From Osedax fenrisi (Eukaryota; Annelida; Polychaeta; Sabellida; Siboglinidae): a stretch of DNA of 64,000 nucleotides. The notes under the pieces were generated by a model. The model saw only the letters and a list, made by a program, of their open reading frames with translations. It did no database searches and was not told where the DNA came from. The position numbers and the translations under genes were made by a program. Positions 23,795 to 35,076 of the stretch are shown one piece after another. Within the stretch, counting starts at the first letter, position 1. Every line of letters starts with the position of its first letter. Where the stretch lies: the NCBI GenBank assembly GCA_964019155.1, contig OZ025242.1, positions 87,104,533 through 87,168,532 on the forward strand, written 5' to 3'.

Positions 23795-24150
23795 TAATAT
23801 TATATACTATATAATATTATATCCTATATAATATAGGAATAGAAATATATAGAAAAATTAAAGATCTAATTCTGTATAAATTCTCTTTAAATAAAATAAA
23901 ATAATCTTATAATATTAAAGAGAATTTATAGGAATCCTACAGAATAATTCTGAGAAAAAATTGTATTATAAAATTTAATAATTATAATAATTATATATTT
24001 AATTTTATAATATAATAATATTATATACTATATAATATAGGTATTGAAATATATAGAAAAAATTAAAAATCTAATTATGTATAAATTCTCTTTAATATTA
24101 AAGAGAATTTATAGGAATCCTAAAGAATAATTCTGAGAATAAAATTTTAA
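23795..24150. repeat. Diverged tandem duplication carrying a 34-bp palindrome
   Basis: About 150 bp at 23800-23960 is repeated at 24020-24150 (shared blocks ATATAATATAGG, GAAATATATAGAAAAA, AGGAATCCT, GAATAATTCTGAGAA). In the second copy 24080-24113 (TATAAATTCTCTTTAAT and its complement) is a perfect palindrome. In the first copy the same arms are separated by about 20 bp of AATAAAATAAAATAATC-like sequence. Confidence 0.75.
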
Positions 24151-24182
24151 ATTTTTCTACATTTTCTACATCATTTTCCTAT

Positions 24183-24186
<4 letters not shown>

Positions 24187-24246
<60 letters not shown>
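24187..24246. repeat. (TA)n tract
   Basis: About 60 bp of pure TA. Confidence 0.95.
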
Positions 24247-24248
<2 letters not shown>

Positions 24249-24370
24249 CGTAGGATGGTTCTACTGCGTGAAACTCATGGCCATTTGGTTGATTCAACAA
24301 AACTGGTTTTACGTTTTATTAAAGGAATCTCAATAGGCAATAATGCTTAATAAATATTACAATGTCTGAA

Positions 24371-24405
24371 CCATCGATATAAAGAAACTTTCTTTATATC
24401 GATGG
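24371..24405. mobile_element. 35-bp hairpin insertion flanked by 6-bp direct repeats
   Basis: CCATCGATATAAAGAAA, one C, then the exact inverted complement. On each side stands TCTGAA (24365-24370 and 24406-24411). A hairpin-only unit between matching direct repeats is what a transposed micro-element, reduced to its inverted repeats, would look like. With the neighbouring bases the site reads G-TCTGAA-C, as for the 5-bp family at 57821 and 58836 (G-N5-C). No other copy of this hairpin is in the window. Confidence 0.6.
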
Positions 24406-24439
24406 TCTGAACGTATCAAATGATTAAAATTAAACTCTA

Positions 24440-24491
24440 CTGATGATTATAATAATACCTCGCGATGCGGGCGTCGTCGGGCGGGCGTCGT
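24440..24491. other. Short GC-rich patch
   Basis: CGCGATGCGGGCGTCGTCGG and GCGGGCGTCGTAAC stand out in AT-rich surroundings just before the partial element C; GCGGGCGTCGT is doubled. No function assigned. Confidence 0.5.
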
Positions 24492-24720
24492 AACCTCCGT
24501 ATTATAACATAGGGTGTCCGTATCCGGACATGGGTATCGAATACGGACACCCCTGTTATCTATTATATAAAAAGATTAAATCAAAATTTTAAATTTCAAA
24601 ATCACAATAATATCTATAACCATATAATATTAAAATAATTTAATTTGTTAACAACAATATTGAGTCATAAAATGTTAAGACCATTTATTATTAAAGTATC
24701 CGTATTAGGTTACTTTCCCC
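24492..24720 (+). mobile_element. TA-flanked CCGAATACGGAC element, copy C (right end only)
   Basis: It carries the inner right word cluster (TCCGTATTATAACA ... TATCGAATACGGACACCCC), then sequence colinear with the last 200 bp of copy A, and the end GTATTAGGTTACTTTCCCC followed by TA. The left three quarters are missing. Confidence 0.75.
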
Positions 24721-25824
24721 TATCTAATAGCAGATATTTAAAAATAGAATCGCATGAGCAATCTAAATAACGAAAGCTATTGTTTTAAATAAGATTATAG
24801 GTATCCTATTTAAGATAATTTTAAATATAGTGACATTTTATTTACTTTTTTTTAGTTTAAAATGAGTAGGTAGGAAGGTAGGTAGGTAGGTATACCCTAT
24901 AGGGACTAATACATTGTTTTGAAAATCACTAACAAATAATGCTATATATTCATAATCATTAGAGGCTCATAATCATTATACCGTATACAGTATATATACT
25001 GAATTTAATAAATTAAATATTATTTAAAAAACAAAACTATTTAAGTAATCCTATGTATTTTTCTAAATTATCATAATATCATTCAAGCGACAAATTGAAC
25101 TACAATTGTATTCATAATTATATTGATAATATAATTGGAATCATGTTGCACTAATTTCTCAATATTGAATATATAGAAATTGAATATTAATTACATATTA
25201 TATAAAATATTAAAATGTTATTATTTTTGAATATAAGTTTTAAATCTAACTTAAATGAAATTATATCGTATATTATAATATATGAGTTAATACTTTGCTA
25301 CGAAACTACTTACTGCGCTAATATACTAAATAATATAAACAAATCCAATTAATATAATTTAATCTAAAATAAATAATCATTATCATAAAGAAGTGTTTCT
25401 TCTCATAAAACTATGAATGAAAAGCTATCGCTAGGCTACTTACCGCTAATTACGGGTAACCTAGGTAGTAGGATAATTAATGAATGGTTCGCATAGTAAT
25501 AGGCATGTCCTAGATATGTCCTTGCACCGTATACGATATAATAGTTGACATCTTGAATACCTGAACATGGTCCTTATGTACAACGCCGAACTCTCACCTG
25601 TTCTCACCTAATGCACCGATACGCTATATATATTTGTGTTTATTGTTTATTTTAATATCCATTTTTATGTAATTTTATTGTATTTTATCCGAATGAAGAT
25701 GATGAAATATGACATTACACTACTGTTAGAAGATATCGAATTAAAAAAGCTAATCGCTTTCACTGATACTCCTTAGACATTGTCTATAAACTGAATTCAC
25801 TCATTCATTCATATAAGGTATATA
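24721..25824. other. Gene-free AT-rich sequence
   Basis: A GGTAGGTAGGTAGGTA run lies at about 24871-24890. Otherwise no coding or transposon pattern; TCATTCATTCAT just before the next element may be an old LINE tail but is too short to call. Confidence 0.55.
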
Positions 25825-26765
25825 GTGGAAAGTAACCTAATACGGACACTTTAACAATAAATGGTCTTAACATTTTATGACTCATTATTTTTATTCAAAA
25901 ATTTCAATATATTAATATTATATTATTATAGATATTATTGTGATTTTAAAATTTTATTTATAAATAAAATTGTAATAAAAGATTATAATCTTTTAATTCC
26001 ATAGATAACAATGGTGTCCGTATTCGGTACCCGTGTCCGAATACGGACATCCTGTGTTATAATACGGATACCATAAATACAACTAGTTAAAATATATATT
26101 ATTGATGAATCAATGAGACAAATTATAATTAAATTATTTATAATTAATTTAATGAATAATTTATTCTAATTTAATTAGTTAATAATTTATTTATTTTTAT
26201 TATTTTTTTATTAATAATACAATTTAAGTATCTAAATAATAAAAAATTTAGATTTATCTTTATTGGTGGTATTAATATTATAACGCACGTATTTTTATGA
26301 AAATTAGAAAAGTTCACACGATGCACGCTGATTGGTTATAGTGTTTCCGACAATGTCCGTATTAAGACATCTAGAGTGTTCGTATTAGGGACTTATATGA
26401 CCTCTAGGTATATGCTTATAACTTAATGAATATTTGATAACAAATATAGAAATTATATATATACTTTTTAGAATGCTTTATTTTTTAATAATATAGTGTT
26501 ATATTTTATATCGATACATTTGTATATTCTTGAGAAGGTTTTAAGTTGACATTTTTTTTCATAAATTTAAAAACGTAATAAAAAAATCAGTTTATTGGAA
26601 ATATCAGAAATATTTTGAATAATTAAAAAATAAAAAATACTTTTTTAGACTATTTATATATTTATGAATATTTTATTCATCAAACATTTTTTTGTAGGAT
26701 TTATGGTTTCTGAGATACCGAGAGTGTCCATATTCGGGCACTGTCCGTATTCGATTACTTTCCCC
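25825..26765 (-). mobile_element. TA-flanked CCGAATACGGAC element, copy B (inverted)
   Basis: Ends GTGGAAAGTAACCTAATACG and, inverted, GGGGAAAGTAATCGAATACG, each next to TA. It is colinear with copy A in reverse over its full length: the four clusters of the GTCCGTATT word, the TAACCAATCA centre (here CGCTGATTGGTTATAG at about 26328) and GGTATCTCAGAAACCATAAA near its right end. 941 bp against 912 bp for copy A. No open reading frame of note. Confidence 0.8.
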
Positions 26766-26768
26766 TAC

Positions 26769-26946
26769 TAGTGATGCGGTAAATGATGTCAGTTAAATCT
26801 AAAGTGTCGCTGCAGTATCAGTCTCAGTTACCTAAAGTCTCAACTCGGCGCGGGCTCGTTTGGCTAGAGTCTCAGCTCGGCTCGGGCTCGTTTTTTCTTC
26901 CGAAAATGGAAGTCTCGGCTCGGCATTAAAAATCTCGACATCACTA
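26769..26946. mobile_element. Putative small element with TAGTGATG inverted ends
   Basis: TAGTGATG at the left and CATCACTA at the right enclose a CG-rich tandem pair (GTCTCAACTCGGCGCGGGCTCG and AGTCTCAGCTCGGCTCGGG, each about 35 bp apart). TAGTGATG-type ends are seen in some hAT elements. No clean 8-bp duplication is found, partly because it abuts copy B directly, so the call is weak. Confidence 0.35.
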
Positions 26947-27261
26947 GTACATCATTAGTATGCATACAACGGTCGACATAACTTCGCCCTGTACCTCGCC
27001 CTCGACATACTCTCGCACCACTCTCGCACCATTTAGAGCGTGAGGTTCGAACGTCCACGCGTCATATATCGACGGGATACTAGCGAGGACATATGTCCTA
27101 TAGGTAACGTGGTCATATAGTACGCGCATATTCTTTATTACTTTAATAGTGACATATATATATACTCTATTTGATTGGTCAGTGTGATATTGACATATGG
27201 TAGGTACTAATACGAAGTAACCACGGCTACGTTTAATCACACACCCACGCACACACACACG

Positions 27262-27296
<35 letters not shown>

Positions 27297-27492
27297 TAAT
27301 TAGATTAGCATTATTAACTTATTCGCATTATTTCTACTAGGTGCATCGCGCCGCATGGATTCACTATAACGTTACATTAGCGAGTGCGGCTAATCTATAG
27401 GGTATTATTAGCTAATCATCTAGGTTTGTTTTCCGTGTAAAAGTAGGCGTGTATATACACACACACACCTACGTGTACTTATGTGTACCTAT

Positions 27493-27537
<45 letters not shown>

Positions 27538-27733
27538 TTTTCATCAGAAAGGGCATCCGCTATATGGTGTCGAAATAAACAATTTAATTAAATTCATATT
27601 TATCGTGCTATAATGTTGTGGATACGGATCAAGTACGGCGGTGCTAGTCATTATGCTTACATGTTGGTATACCAGTACGAGGTACATACTCTATCATACG
27701 CGAGTTCATTTCTATTAATCATTATTATACTAT

Positions 27734-27802
<69 letters not shown>

Positions 27803-27999
27803 TGTAGCTTATACCTTATGAGGTACCTACACTTTTGCTTCACTTCACAAGCTCCTTTACCCGAATGAGATGCTTCAAGGGGTATATTATATACGGTATC
27901 ATTAAACTTCGCGTTAATTCGCCTAGCTCTACTTCGGAACTCCTCTAGGAATATAACTCTTTAGAGTGTATTTAGTTAACATAATAATTATGATAAATC
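26947..27999. other. Gene-free sequence with several TA tracts
   Basis: Unique, CpG-containing sequence to 27250, a (CA)n(TA)n tract at 27240-27296, and TA tracts at about 27499-27532 and 27735-27800. The 64- and 108-codon minus-strand frames at 26864-27270 overlap each other and show no domain, so they are not called. Confidence 0.5.
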
Positions 28000-28786
28000 G
28001 GCTTCTTAGAAACGATATTCTAGTGAATACATCAAAAACTGTACTACCGAATGTATCCTGAATACCGACAATTTTCCCATAAGTGATTATTAATGGTAAA
28101 TTGATACAACCCTCTGATTCAGTCCGTAACCTCGGCGTTATTATGGACAGTAATTTATCTTTTGGTCAGCAAATGAATGCTATATCTAAGTCTGCAAATT
28201 ACCATTTACCTAGAATGCCCATATTAGAAAATATTACTTTACGCGTATTACTAGAAAACTTATTAATTATATATTTTCTAGAATAGAATACCGTGTATCA
28301 ATTTTTAGTGACACAAATAGCACTGATAGAAAAAAGTAGATATGATTATGCTATAGTATATATAGTATATATATATACGACTTGTTTATAATTGTAATCG
28401 CCACAACCAAACGACCTTGGATATCTCAACAATATCGTTGTAAAGTTTTCTAGTAATACGCGTAAAGCAATGTTTTCTAATATGGGCGATTCTAGGTAAA
28501 TGGTAATTTGCAGACTTCTATAGAAGCGTATTAAGCTCTCGTGCCTTCTCCTCCGTTGTTCCTCGTACATGGAATATATTACCATATGATCTACGCAAGA
28601 TCCAATCATCCTATTGTTTTAGAATTAAATTGAAAAATCACCTAAACTATGTATAATAACTTTTTATTTATTGTAACTTGTTTATCTTGACTACATATTC
28701 TTTAACATCAATTCGTTTATTTGTTTTTTGAGGGCTCCCGCTAAATTCGTGTTTTTAAATAAACTAATTTATTCATTCATTCATTC

Positions 28787-28795
<9 letters not shown>
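28000..28795 (+). pseudogene. CR1/L2-like LINE remnant with an internal inverted duplication
   Basis: At 28083-28286 the frame reads SVRNLGVIMDSNLSFGQQM followed by NAISKSANYHL, the segment just after the reverse transcriptase active site in CR1/L2 LINEs. At 28530-28650 another frame reads SRAFSSVVPRTWNILPYDLR, the ORF2 C-terminus. A 3' UTR with GAGGGCTCCCG and a tail of ATTC units (about 28768-28789) follows. Between them, 28195-28263 is present again in inverted orientation at 28442-28512, with four or so mismatches. The minus-strand 87-codon frame at 28346-28609 arises from this inversion and is not a gene. Confidence 0.85.
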
Positions 28796-28821
<26 letters not shown>

Positions 28822-29689
28822 TAGTATAACAATAGATTGGGACATATGTAATCTGTAGTACACACGATATACGTGCAATGGGTAACGGTTCTTAGAAGAC
28901 AATGCATAGCTACTCATTTGCTAAAGTACTTATTAAGAAACTCTGTAACTATATACACTATATAATAACTATAACTATAGACCTATAGACTATAGTATAT
29001 AGGTACCTATAGGTCTATAGTATATAGTTATATAGGTATATAGGTATATATGTATAGTATATAGGTATATAGGTCTATAGTTTTAAACAGTTTCATTCGT
29101 GAATGTCGTATTATTAATTGATTGCTATTTTATTTAAGTATCAATATATATTCGAAATATAAAGTGAAATGTATGAATCATCAATGTGTACTATCGATAA
29201 CGTAATTTATTGAAATAAAGAAATAATAACACGAAATTAAAACGTTTAATACGTTAAAAAAGTGTACTATTACCGTAAAAATAAAGATGATGTTTGAAAC
29301 ACGATGTTAATGATTACCGAGTTTAAATTATATCTTAAAATACTTATCTCGATGTATTAAAATGTATTATTAATTCAATATTTAATTGTAAATATATGTA
29401 ATTAGACATTTATAATTAATTTATATACACGATATATGTATCGTAGTATGTATCAGAGTAATGCACATTAAACATGACACACAGAGTGTATATTTAGATG
29501 TATATATTTAGATGTATATATTTAGATTTAAAAACTATATTTTAATTATAAAATCTAATGAATTTTGTGTAGTTCCGAGAGAAAATATCAACTATTATAA
29601 ACATCGTATATTTGGTAGAATCTCTCATATTCTGGAATATGTTACACTCTCTGCAGACTAATTATATAGTAATTAATTAATGTCCTTAA
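28796..29689. other. Gene-free AT-rich sequence
   Basis: TA tract to 28820, then a run of CTATAGGTATATAGG-type repeats at 28965-29085 and ATATATTTAGATGT x3 at 29491-29528. No gene seen. Confidence 0.6.
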
Positions 29690-29850
29690 TAATTAATGAT
29701 CTGAAGGAAAAAGTCAACAAGGACGACCAAAGTTAAACTGGATGCATACTATTTACGAATAGATGTCACATAATCTCGACGAACTCTTTTTAATGACGCT
29801 AGACCGAGATGATTGGGTACTTTATCGAGAACAAAGTGTGTACGTCCCCC
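29690..29850 (+). pseudogene. LINE fragment, RTE-like C-terminal motif
   Basis: The plus strand reads GKSQQGRPKLNWMHTIYE, a stop, then MSHNLDELFLMTLDRDDW. The pattern GxRxxGRPxxRWxDxI...DRxxW is the C-terminal signature of RTE-group and related LINE proteins. Only about 50 codons remain, with one in-frame stop. A second fragment with the same signature lies at 46270-46500. Confidence 0.6.
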
Positions 29851-30107
29851 CCCCCGCCCCCGCCCTACGATGTCAGTGTCACGTGATTGAAGTAAACAGG
29901 CGTTACTAATCAAGCACTAGCACCATATATCTGACAACGCTGTCCCGTATAACCGGCGTACACCGTACCTCTACGCGGAAAGAACACATCTATTAATAGC
30001 GCAGAGATCAGCGCGCACTTGATAACATGCACTTCGCATTCATTAGCGATACACTTGCACTATAATGCTATAAATGCTCCTACGTTAGTTAGGATAATCG
30101 AATAAAA

Positions 30108-30148
<41 letters not shown>

Positions 30149-30379
30149 TAAATGTAACTAGATTACAGACGATCTGCCTACTGACGTCATAATCAATTAT
30201 ATTACGTATTATATTACGTATTACGTATCAATAGGTCAACGTTAAAGTACTAATTAATAACGTACTAGGAACACGATCTATTTATGTCCTCTGGGACATG
30301 ACCTACGGGCGATTAGGCCACACGTCCGCACTCGAATTGGTGCGAGTGGTTTTAAACGTGGCTAGGCTAGTCAATCATC

Positions 30380-30420
<41 letters not shown>

Positions 30421-31825
30421 TATCATAATAATCTAAATTGAATTTATTCGCTACGTATGTATATATCTATATATAGAACATTAGTATATCTATATATAGA
30501 ACATTAGTATGCCTATAGCCAACATATATATGCAGCATACATTATTAATAATAATTATTATAAATATTAAATGATCGGTATGATTGGGTATAATCAAGGA
30601 CGGGACATGTCTGATTACGCATATGTTATAGAACTTATACTTTACGCATGACTGATTTAATGTTATTGCATCATTATCCAAGAGTAGATATTACATATTT
30701 AAATTATATGTATAAACATAATTCATATATATATATATATATGAATCAATGCAAAAACTCATTTTTAAATTAATGATTTCAATAGTATTACAATAAAATC
30801 GTGATATAATTATAACCCATTAATGTAATGTGCATTATATTATTTGTAATATTTAAATCAATAAAATAGAAAAAATAGTTCAAATAAATTCGTAAATTTA
30901 ATAAAATATTTATATAGGAATACAAATTAAAAAATGAATGAATTTTATTCAACAAATAAATACAAATTTCTGGTATTTTTTATAATATCCCTAATTATCT
31001 TTGAAATATCATTGAAATATAATTAAAGTATCCCTCTGAAAGTACAAACGTTACTATTTCCACGATAGCGAACATATGTCCTGTCCTTTAGTTAGGGCGA
31101 TTATCATATGTGTCTATTCACACCGGTGCGGGTTAGAAAGAGTGAACATCTAGGTTCGTGTTTAGCTTTATTTGCATGGCGTCATAATAAGTTTATACAA
31201 ACTTACATTCGAAACTATAGTTTGGATACGAATTTATACACATCTATAGATATATCACAGAATATGATTCATCTATGATTCATATTATATGAATCGTATA
31301 TTATGTATCCAGAACTATCGATTATTAATATACTAGTATATGCCTAGATAGAAGCTTCTATAGAAACATGTTTATCTTCATTTATATTCCTACAATATAT
31401 TCAAATACCGACACAATTAATTGTAATATAATAATCATGTGAATGAAGTTTATATTAGTTATAATACTTTTTTATTACCATAATTATTTTCATAATAATT
31501 ATGATAATTACGATTATCGTTATAATAATAATTTGTTAAAAATATTTTTAAAATCCATGATCTTTATAGTTTATAAAGTTTATTTAATAATTTTTTTTCA
31601 AATCTTATCAATAATATAAATAATAACTTTAGATATAATTGTAATAATATTGAATATAGATACATTGCAACTTTCTGTAGATACATTGACAAATCTAATT
31701 CTGCCGAAATACTTACAAAAATATACTAAACAGGAATATAAAAATAAATAATGTATTAATAATATATGTCAAAAGTCTATATTATGTTATAGATACATCA
31801 GCGTTAAAACTTGTTCTTAAGAAGC
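29851..31825. other. Gene-free sequence with TA tracts
   Basis: A C-rich tract at 29848-29864, unique CpG-containing sequence to 30100, TA tracts at 30113-30145, 30382-30411 and 30728-30742, and a duplicated TATCTATATATAGAACATTAGTA at 30464-30510. The frame 30490-30681 has no recognisable domain. Confidence 0.55.
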
Positions 31826-31912
31826 CTATATAGCGCAGTTTCATATCATTGTACATTATACACCCATAGATGTGTATGCAGAGGTCACGAGTTCAATCCC
31901 CAGCGGAAGCTT
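31826..31912 (+). pseudogene. Degenerate tRNA-like sequence
   Basis: Box A-like TATAGCGCAGTTTCATA and box B-like GAGTTCAATCC stand at tRNA spacing, with AGCCTATA and GCGGAAGCT at the ends. A 6-bp stem ATACAC/GTGTAT is in the middle. The acceptor and T stems do not pair properly and there is no T33 before a clear anticodon. I read it as a decayed tRNA (perhaps Met-like, from AGCGCAGT) or a SINE head, not an active gene. Confidence 0.4.
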
Positions 31913-32129
31913 AAGACTGTTATTACATAATATAATAATATTTATTAGAATAGTTTTGTTTTCTGTTTAATATTTAGTTTATAATATAGATATACTTTTT
32001 CCTCCTAGAGGCTTTACAATAATACATAGCATATTGTCTGTTGTTCTCGTCCATAATCAACAATAAATTATAAATATCTCAATATCGAATATCAATTGTA
32101 ACAACAAGTTTGACCTAGTTGTGATAACT

Positions 32130-32650
32130 GGGCAGCGGCGCTTACTAACGGATTATAGAGAGCAGCGAGCTATTGCATTGTGGGTACGAGCATCTCCCCG
32201 TCTCCCCCTGATGTCCTCTAAGATAGTCGGCGACCTCTACGTCGTCCACGTGTCGCGATGACTCTAGAGGTTGCCGCCAGGGAGCGATACTAGTCACCGG
32301 CGGTTGCGATAACGTTCCAGGTAGGCGGTACTTCGTTACATCGGGAGTTCGCGGCTCGACGTCGTCGCTACGTACCGATGTTCTTATACGAGGGTCGCCT
32401 ATGTGCGGGTCGTAAGGTTTAAAAATAGGACGAGATACGCGTGGCATATCGCGAGATGGAATGCCTTACGCTCTAGGATGTCGACGATGTGGGAGGAGGC
32501 TGGCAGAGAACCGGATGTTATGTAATTACGGTCAGAATAATACGCCTTAGCTGCAGGTGATTTCTCGCCGGAAGTCGCCCCTACTTCAGGATATAGTTAT
32601 TATAGGGAAGGCTGGTAAATAGTTATTATAAGATTGGCCAGTAAATAGTT
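32130..32650. other. GC-rich island with a 100-codon minus-strand frame
   Basis: The base composition jumps to more than half G+C by eye, with dense CpG, and falls back into AT-rich DNA on both sides. On the minus strand 32145-32447 is open for 100 codons (starts MPRVSRPIFKPYDPH, ends SYPQCNSSLLSIIR). A TAA stands six codons upstream of the ATG, so it is not longer as one exon. I do not recognise any domain. It could be one exon of an unknown gene, a CpG island/regulatory element, or a recently arrived insert. Equally the frame may be open by chance, because GC-rich DNA has few stops. Confidence 0.35.
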
Positions 32651-32720
32651 ATTGGTGACGGACAATGCGCTAGTAGTTAAATATTCATCACGTGGGTATT
32701 ATGTAAGATCGTTGCTATTT

Positions 32721-33086
<366 letters not shown>

Positions 33087-33527
33087 ATATTATTAAATAA
33101 CAAGTATTCTCTAAATTACGTTTCAATAAACTAAATAAATAAATATACATTAGATATAACCTATAATAAATTAACGATACAGAAACATCATATATAATCT
33201 ATTATAGATATATATTATATCGTCCATCTATATTTATATATATATATATATATAGATAGTATACTATATATTATCTATAGTATACTATCTATATATATAG
33301 ATGGACGATACAAAAGAAAAGTAGAACTTTCCCCATGATAATGGTACCTTAATGAAAATAAATATACCACAAGAACGAACGAAAATAAATATATCAAATA
33401 TCCGCATATTATTTATAGATGAGTAATATAAATGATTAAATAAAATAACAAAACCTATATTATAGAAACTAATAAATCAAAACTTGAAGAAAGCGAAATG
33501 AACTGATACCTTTGGAGAATAAAGGGA
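33087..33527. other. AT-rich sequence with an inverted repeat at 33220-33311
   Basis: ATCGTCCATCTATAT at about 33219 is inverted at 33297-33311 (ATATAGATGGACGAT), with TAGATAGTATACTATA and its complement between. A self-complementary unit of about 92 bp with no clear direct-repeat flanks. Confidence 0.7.
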
Positions 33528-33544
33528 TACAGAGAGAGAGAGGG

Positions 33545-33605
<61 letters not shown>

Positions 33606-33667
33606 GAAAGAGAGAGAGATAGAGAGAGATAGAGAGAGGGATAGATAGAGAGAAAGAGAGAGAGAGG
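33528..33667. repeat. (GA)n microsatellite with GATA interruptions
   Basis: About 140 bp of GA with GAGATAGA and GGGA variants. The Ser-Leu frames on the minus strand (33469-33723) are artefacts. Confidence 0.95.
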
Positions 33668-34408
33668 AAAATAATATCCAAGAGAAGTAATACCTCATTA
33701 AAGCCGTTTAATATAACATTCATATTTAGTATTATGTATAACTACTGCATATCTTACATACAATACCATATTCTATAAATATAACTTATGTCATACAATC
33801 ATTTAAATGATATCTATTATCTTAAGATGGAATAATATTAACAAGAGAAACTTAAGTAATATTTTTAATTCCTCTTTGCACTGAGCATCGAGACTTGTAT
33901 TATTATAATTGTTCTAAACTATTTAATGTATTCATTTCAGTGATACAGATAAACAGACCTGTAATTATTTATATTTTCAAATTCATGTAACTGTTGATCT
34001 ATGTAAACAATTTATATTTATAATAACTATTGCATAATTGATATTAATGTCAAATTTGTAATGTTCAACAGTTAATATCGTCACAACTGTTAAACATGAT
34101 TTCTTATAAGAACATATATCATTAAAGTATATCACTTATCGATACACTGTGCATACATCGTGATATTCACATTATTAAGATGAAGTATTACATTGGCATC
34201 TCTTTATTATCAATTATTCTACATATAGATACAAAAAAAAACAATATCACAACATTAATTAGACTTTCACTTGTAAAATAAAGCTACGAAAGGTATATCT
34301 ATATAGAACAATCTAAAACTATTATATATATATATATTGACTAAATATTATTGACTTACTTTAACTTTTAATTATTTTAACGTATACTCTAATATATAGT
34401 TGTATAGG

Positions 34409-34474
<66 letters not shown>

Positions 34475-34740
34475 GATTACATTTACTTTTATATAATTTT
34501 GATTTGTTAAATTACGAAGGAAATACGTTGTAACATTTTAATTAGAATATAAATATATAAATGATAAACGTTGCTAAACTAGTATATAATGGACTTCTAA
34601 TGTGTTCGGAATTAACGTGCACGTTTGGGTCTATGGATATTGTTATATTATGTCTATTGGACCCATGGGTCTAATTTAAATTTGAAATATAATTATACTA
34701 TAAGCATTACATTATAAGCTTATATCGACCCTGTCAGTTC
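33668..34740. other. Gene-free AT-rich sequence
   Basis: No coding pattern; TA tracts at 34323-34337 and 34408-34470. Confidence 0.6.
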
Positions 34741-34749
34741 TCTACGATC

Positions 34750-34805
34750 GGTAACACGTGATGACAGGTCACGTGATACAATGCGTTATATAACACGTGA
34801 CCTAC
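34750..34805. promoter_or_regulatory. Cluster of three CACGTG E-boxes
   Basis: CACGTG at 34755-34760, 34770-34775 (as GGTCACGTGATA) and 34794-34799 (as AACACGTGACC), within 45 bp. It may be a bHLH-ZIP target, but no gene start is recognised nearby. Function is inference. Confidence 0.3.
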
Positions 34806-35076
34806 AATGTTTAGTGTTGAACAGTTTGGTTCATCAGCATTATTAAACTCGCTATTAAATGATACCATCTACTATTGAAGTATTATTACCAATTTATATA
34901 GTGTATAACACACAATTGATATAAATTATACCGTATCACTAAATCTTAACAATTGTAATTTTGTTAAACCTATATAGTCTTATGTTTAGTATAAAAGTAT
35001 TACTTTTAATTATCCTAATATACAAGATAAACATTCTGAGGTTTTGGTTCCGGAATTTTATATATATATACATATG

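Noticed and set aside
26864..27270. Overlapping minus-strand frames of 64 and 108 codons
   Set aside because: They overlap in different frames, include CA-repeat sequence and show no known motif or repeat relative.
33469..33723. Two Ser-Leu repeat frames on the minus strand
   Set aside because: They arise from the (GA)n tract.
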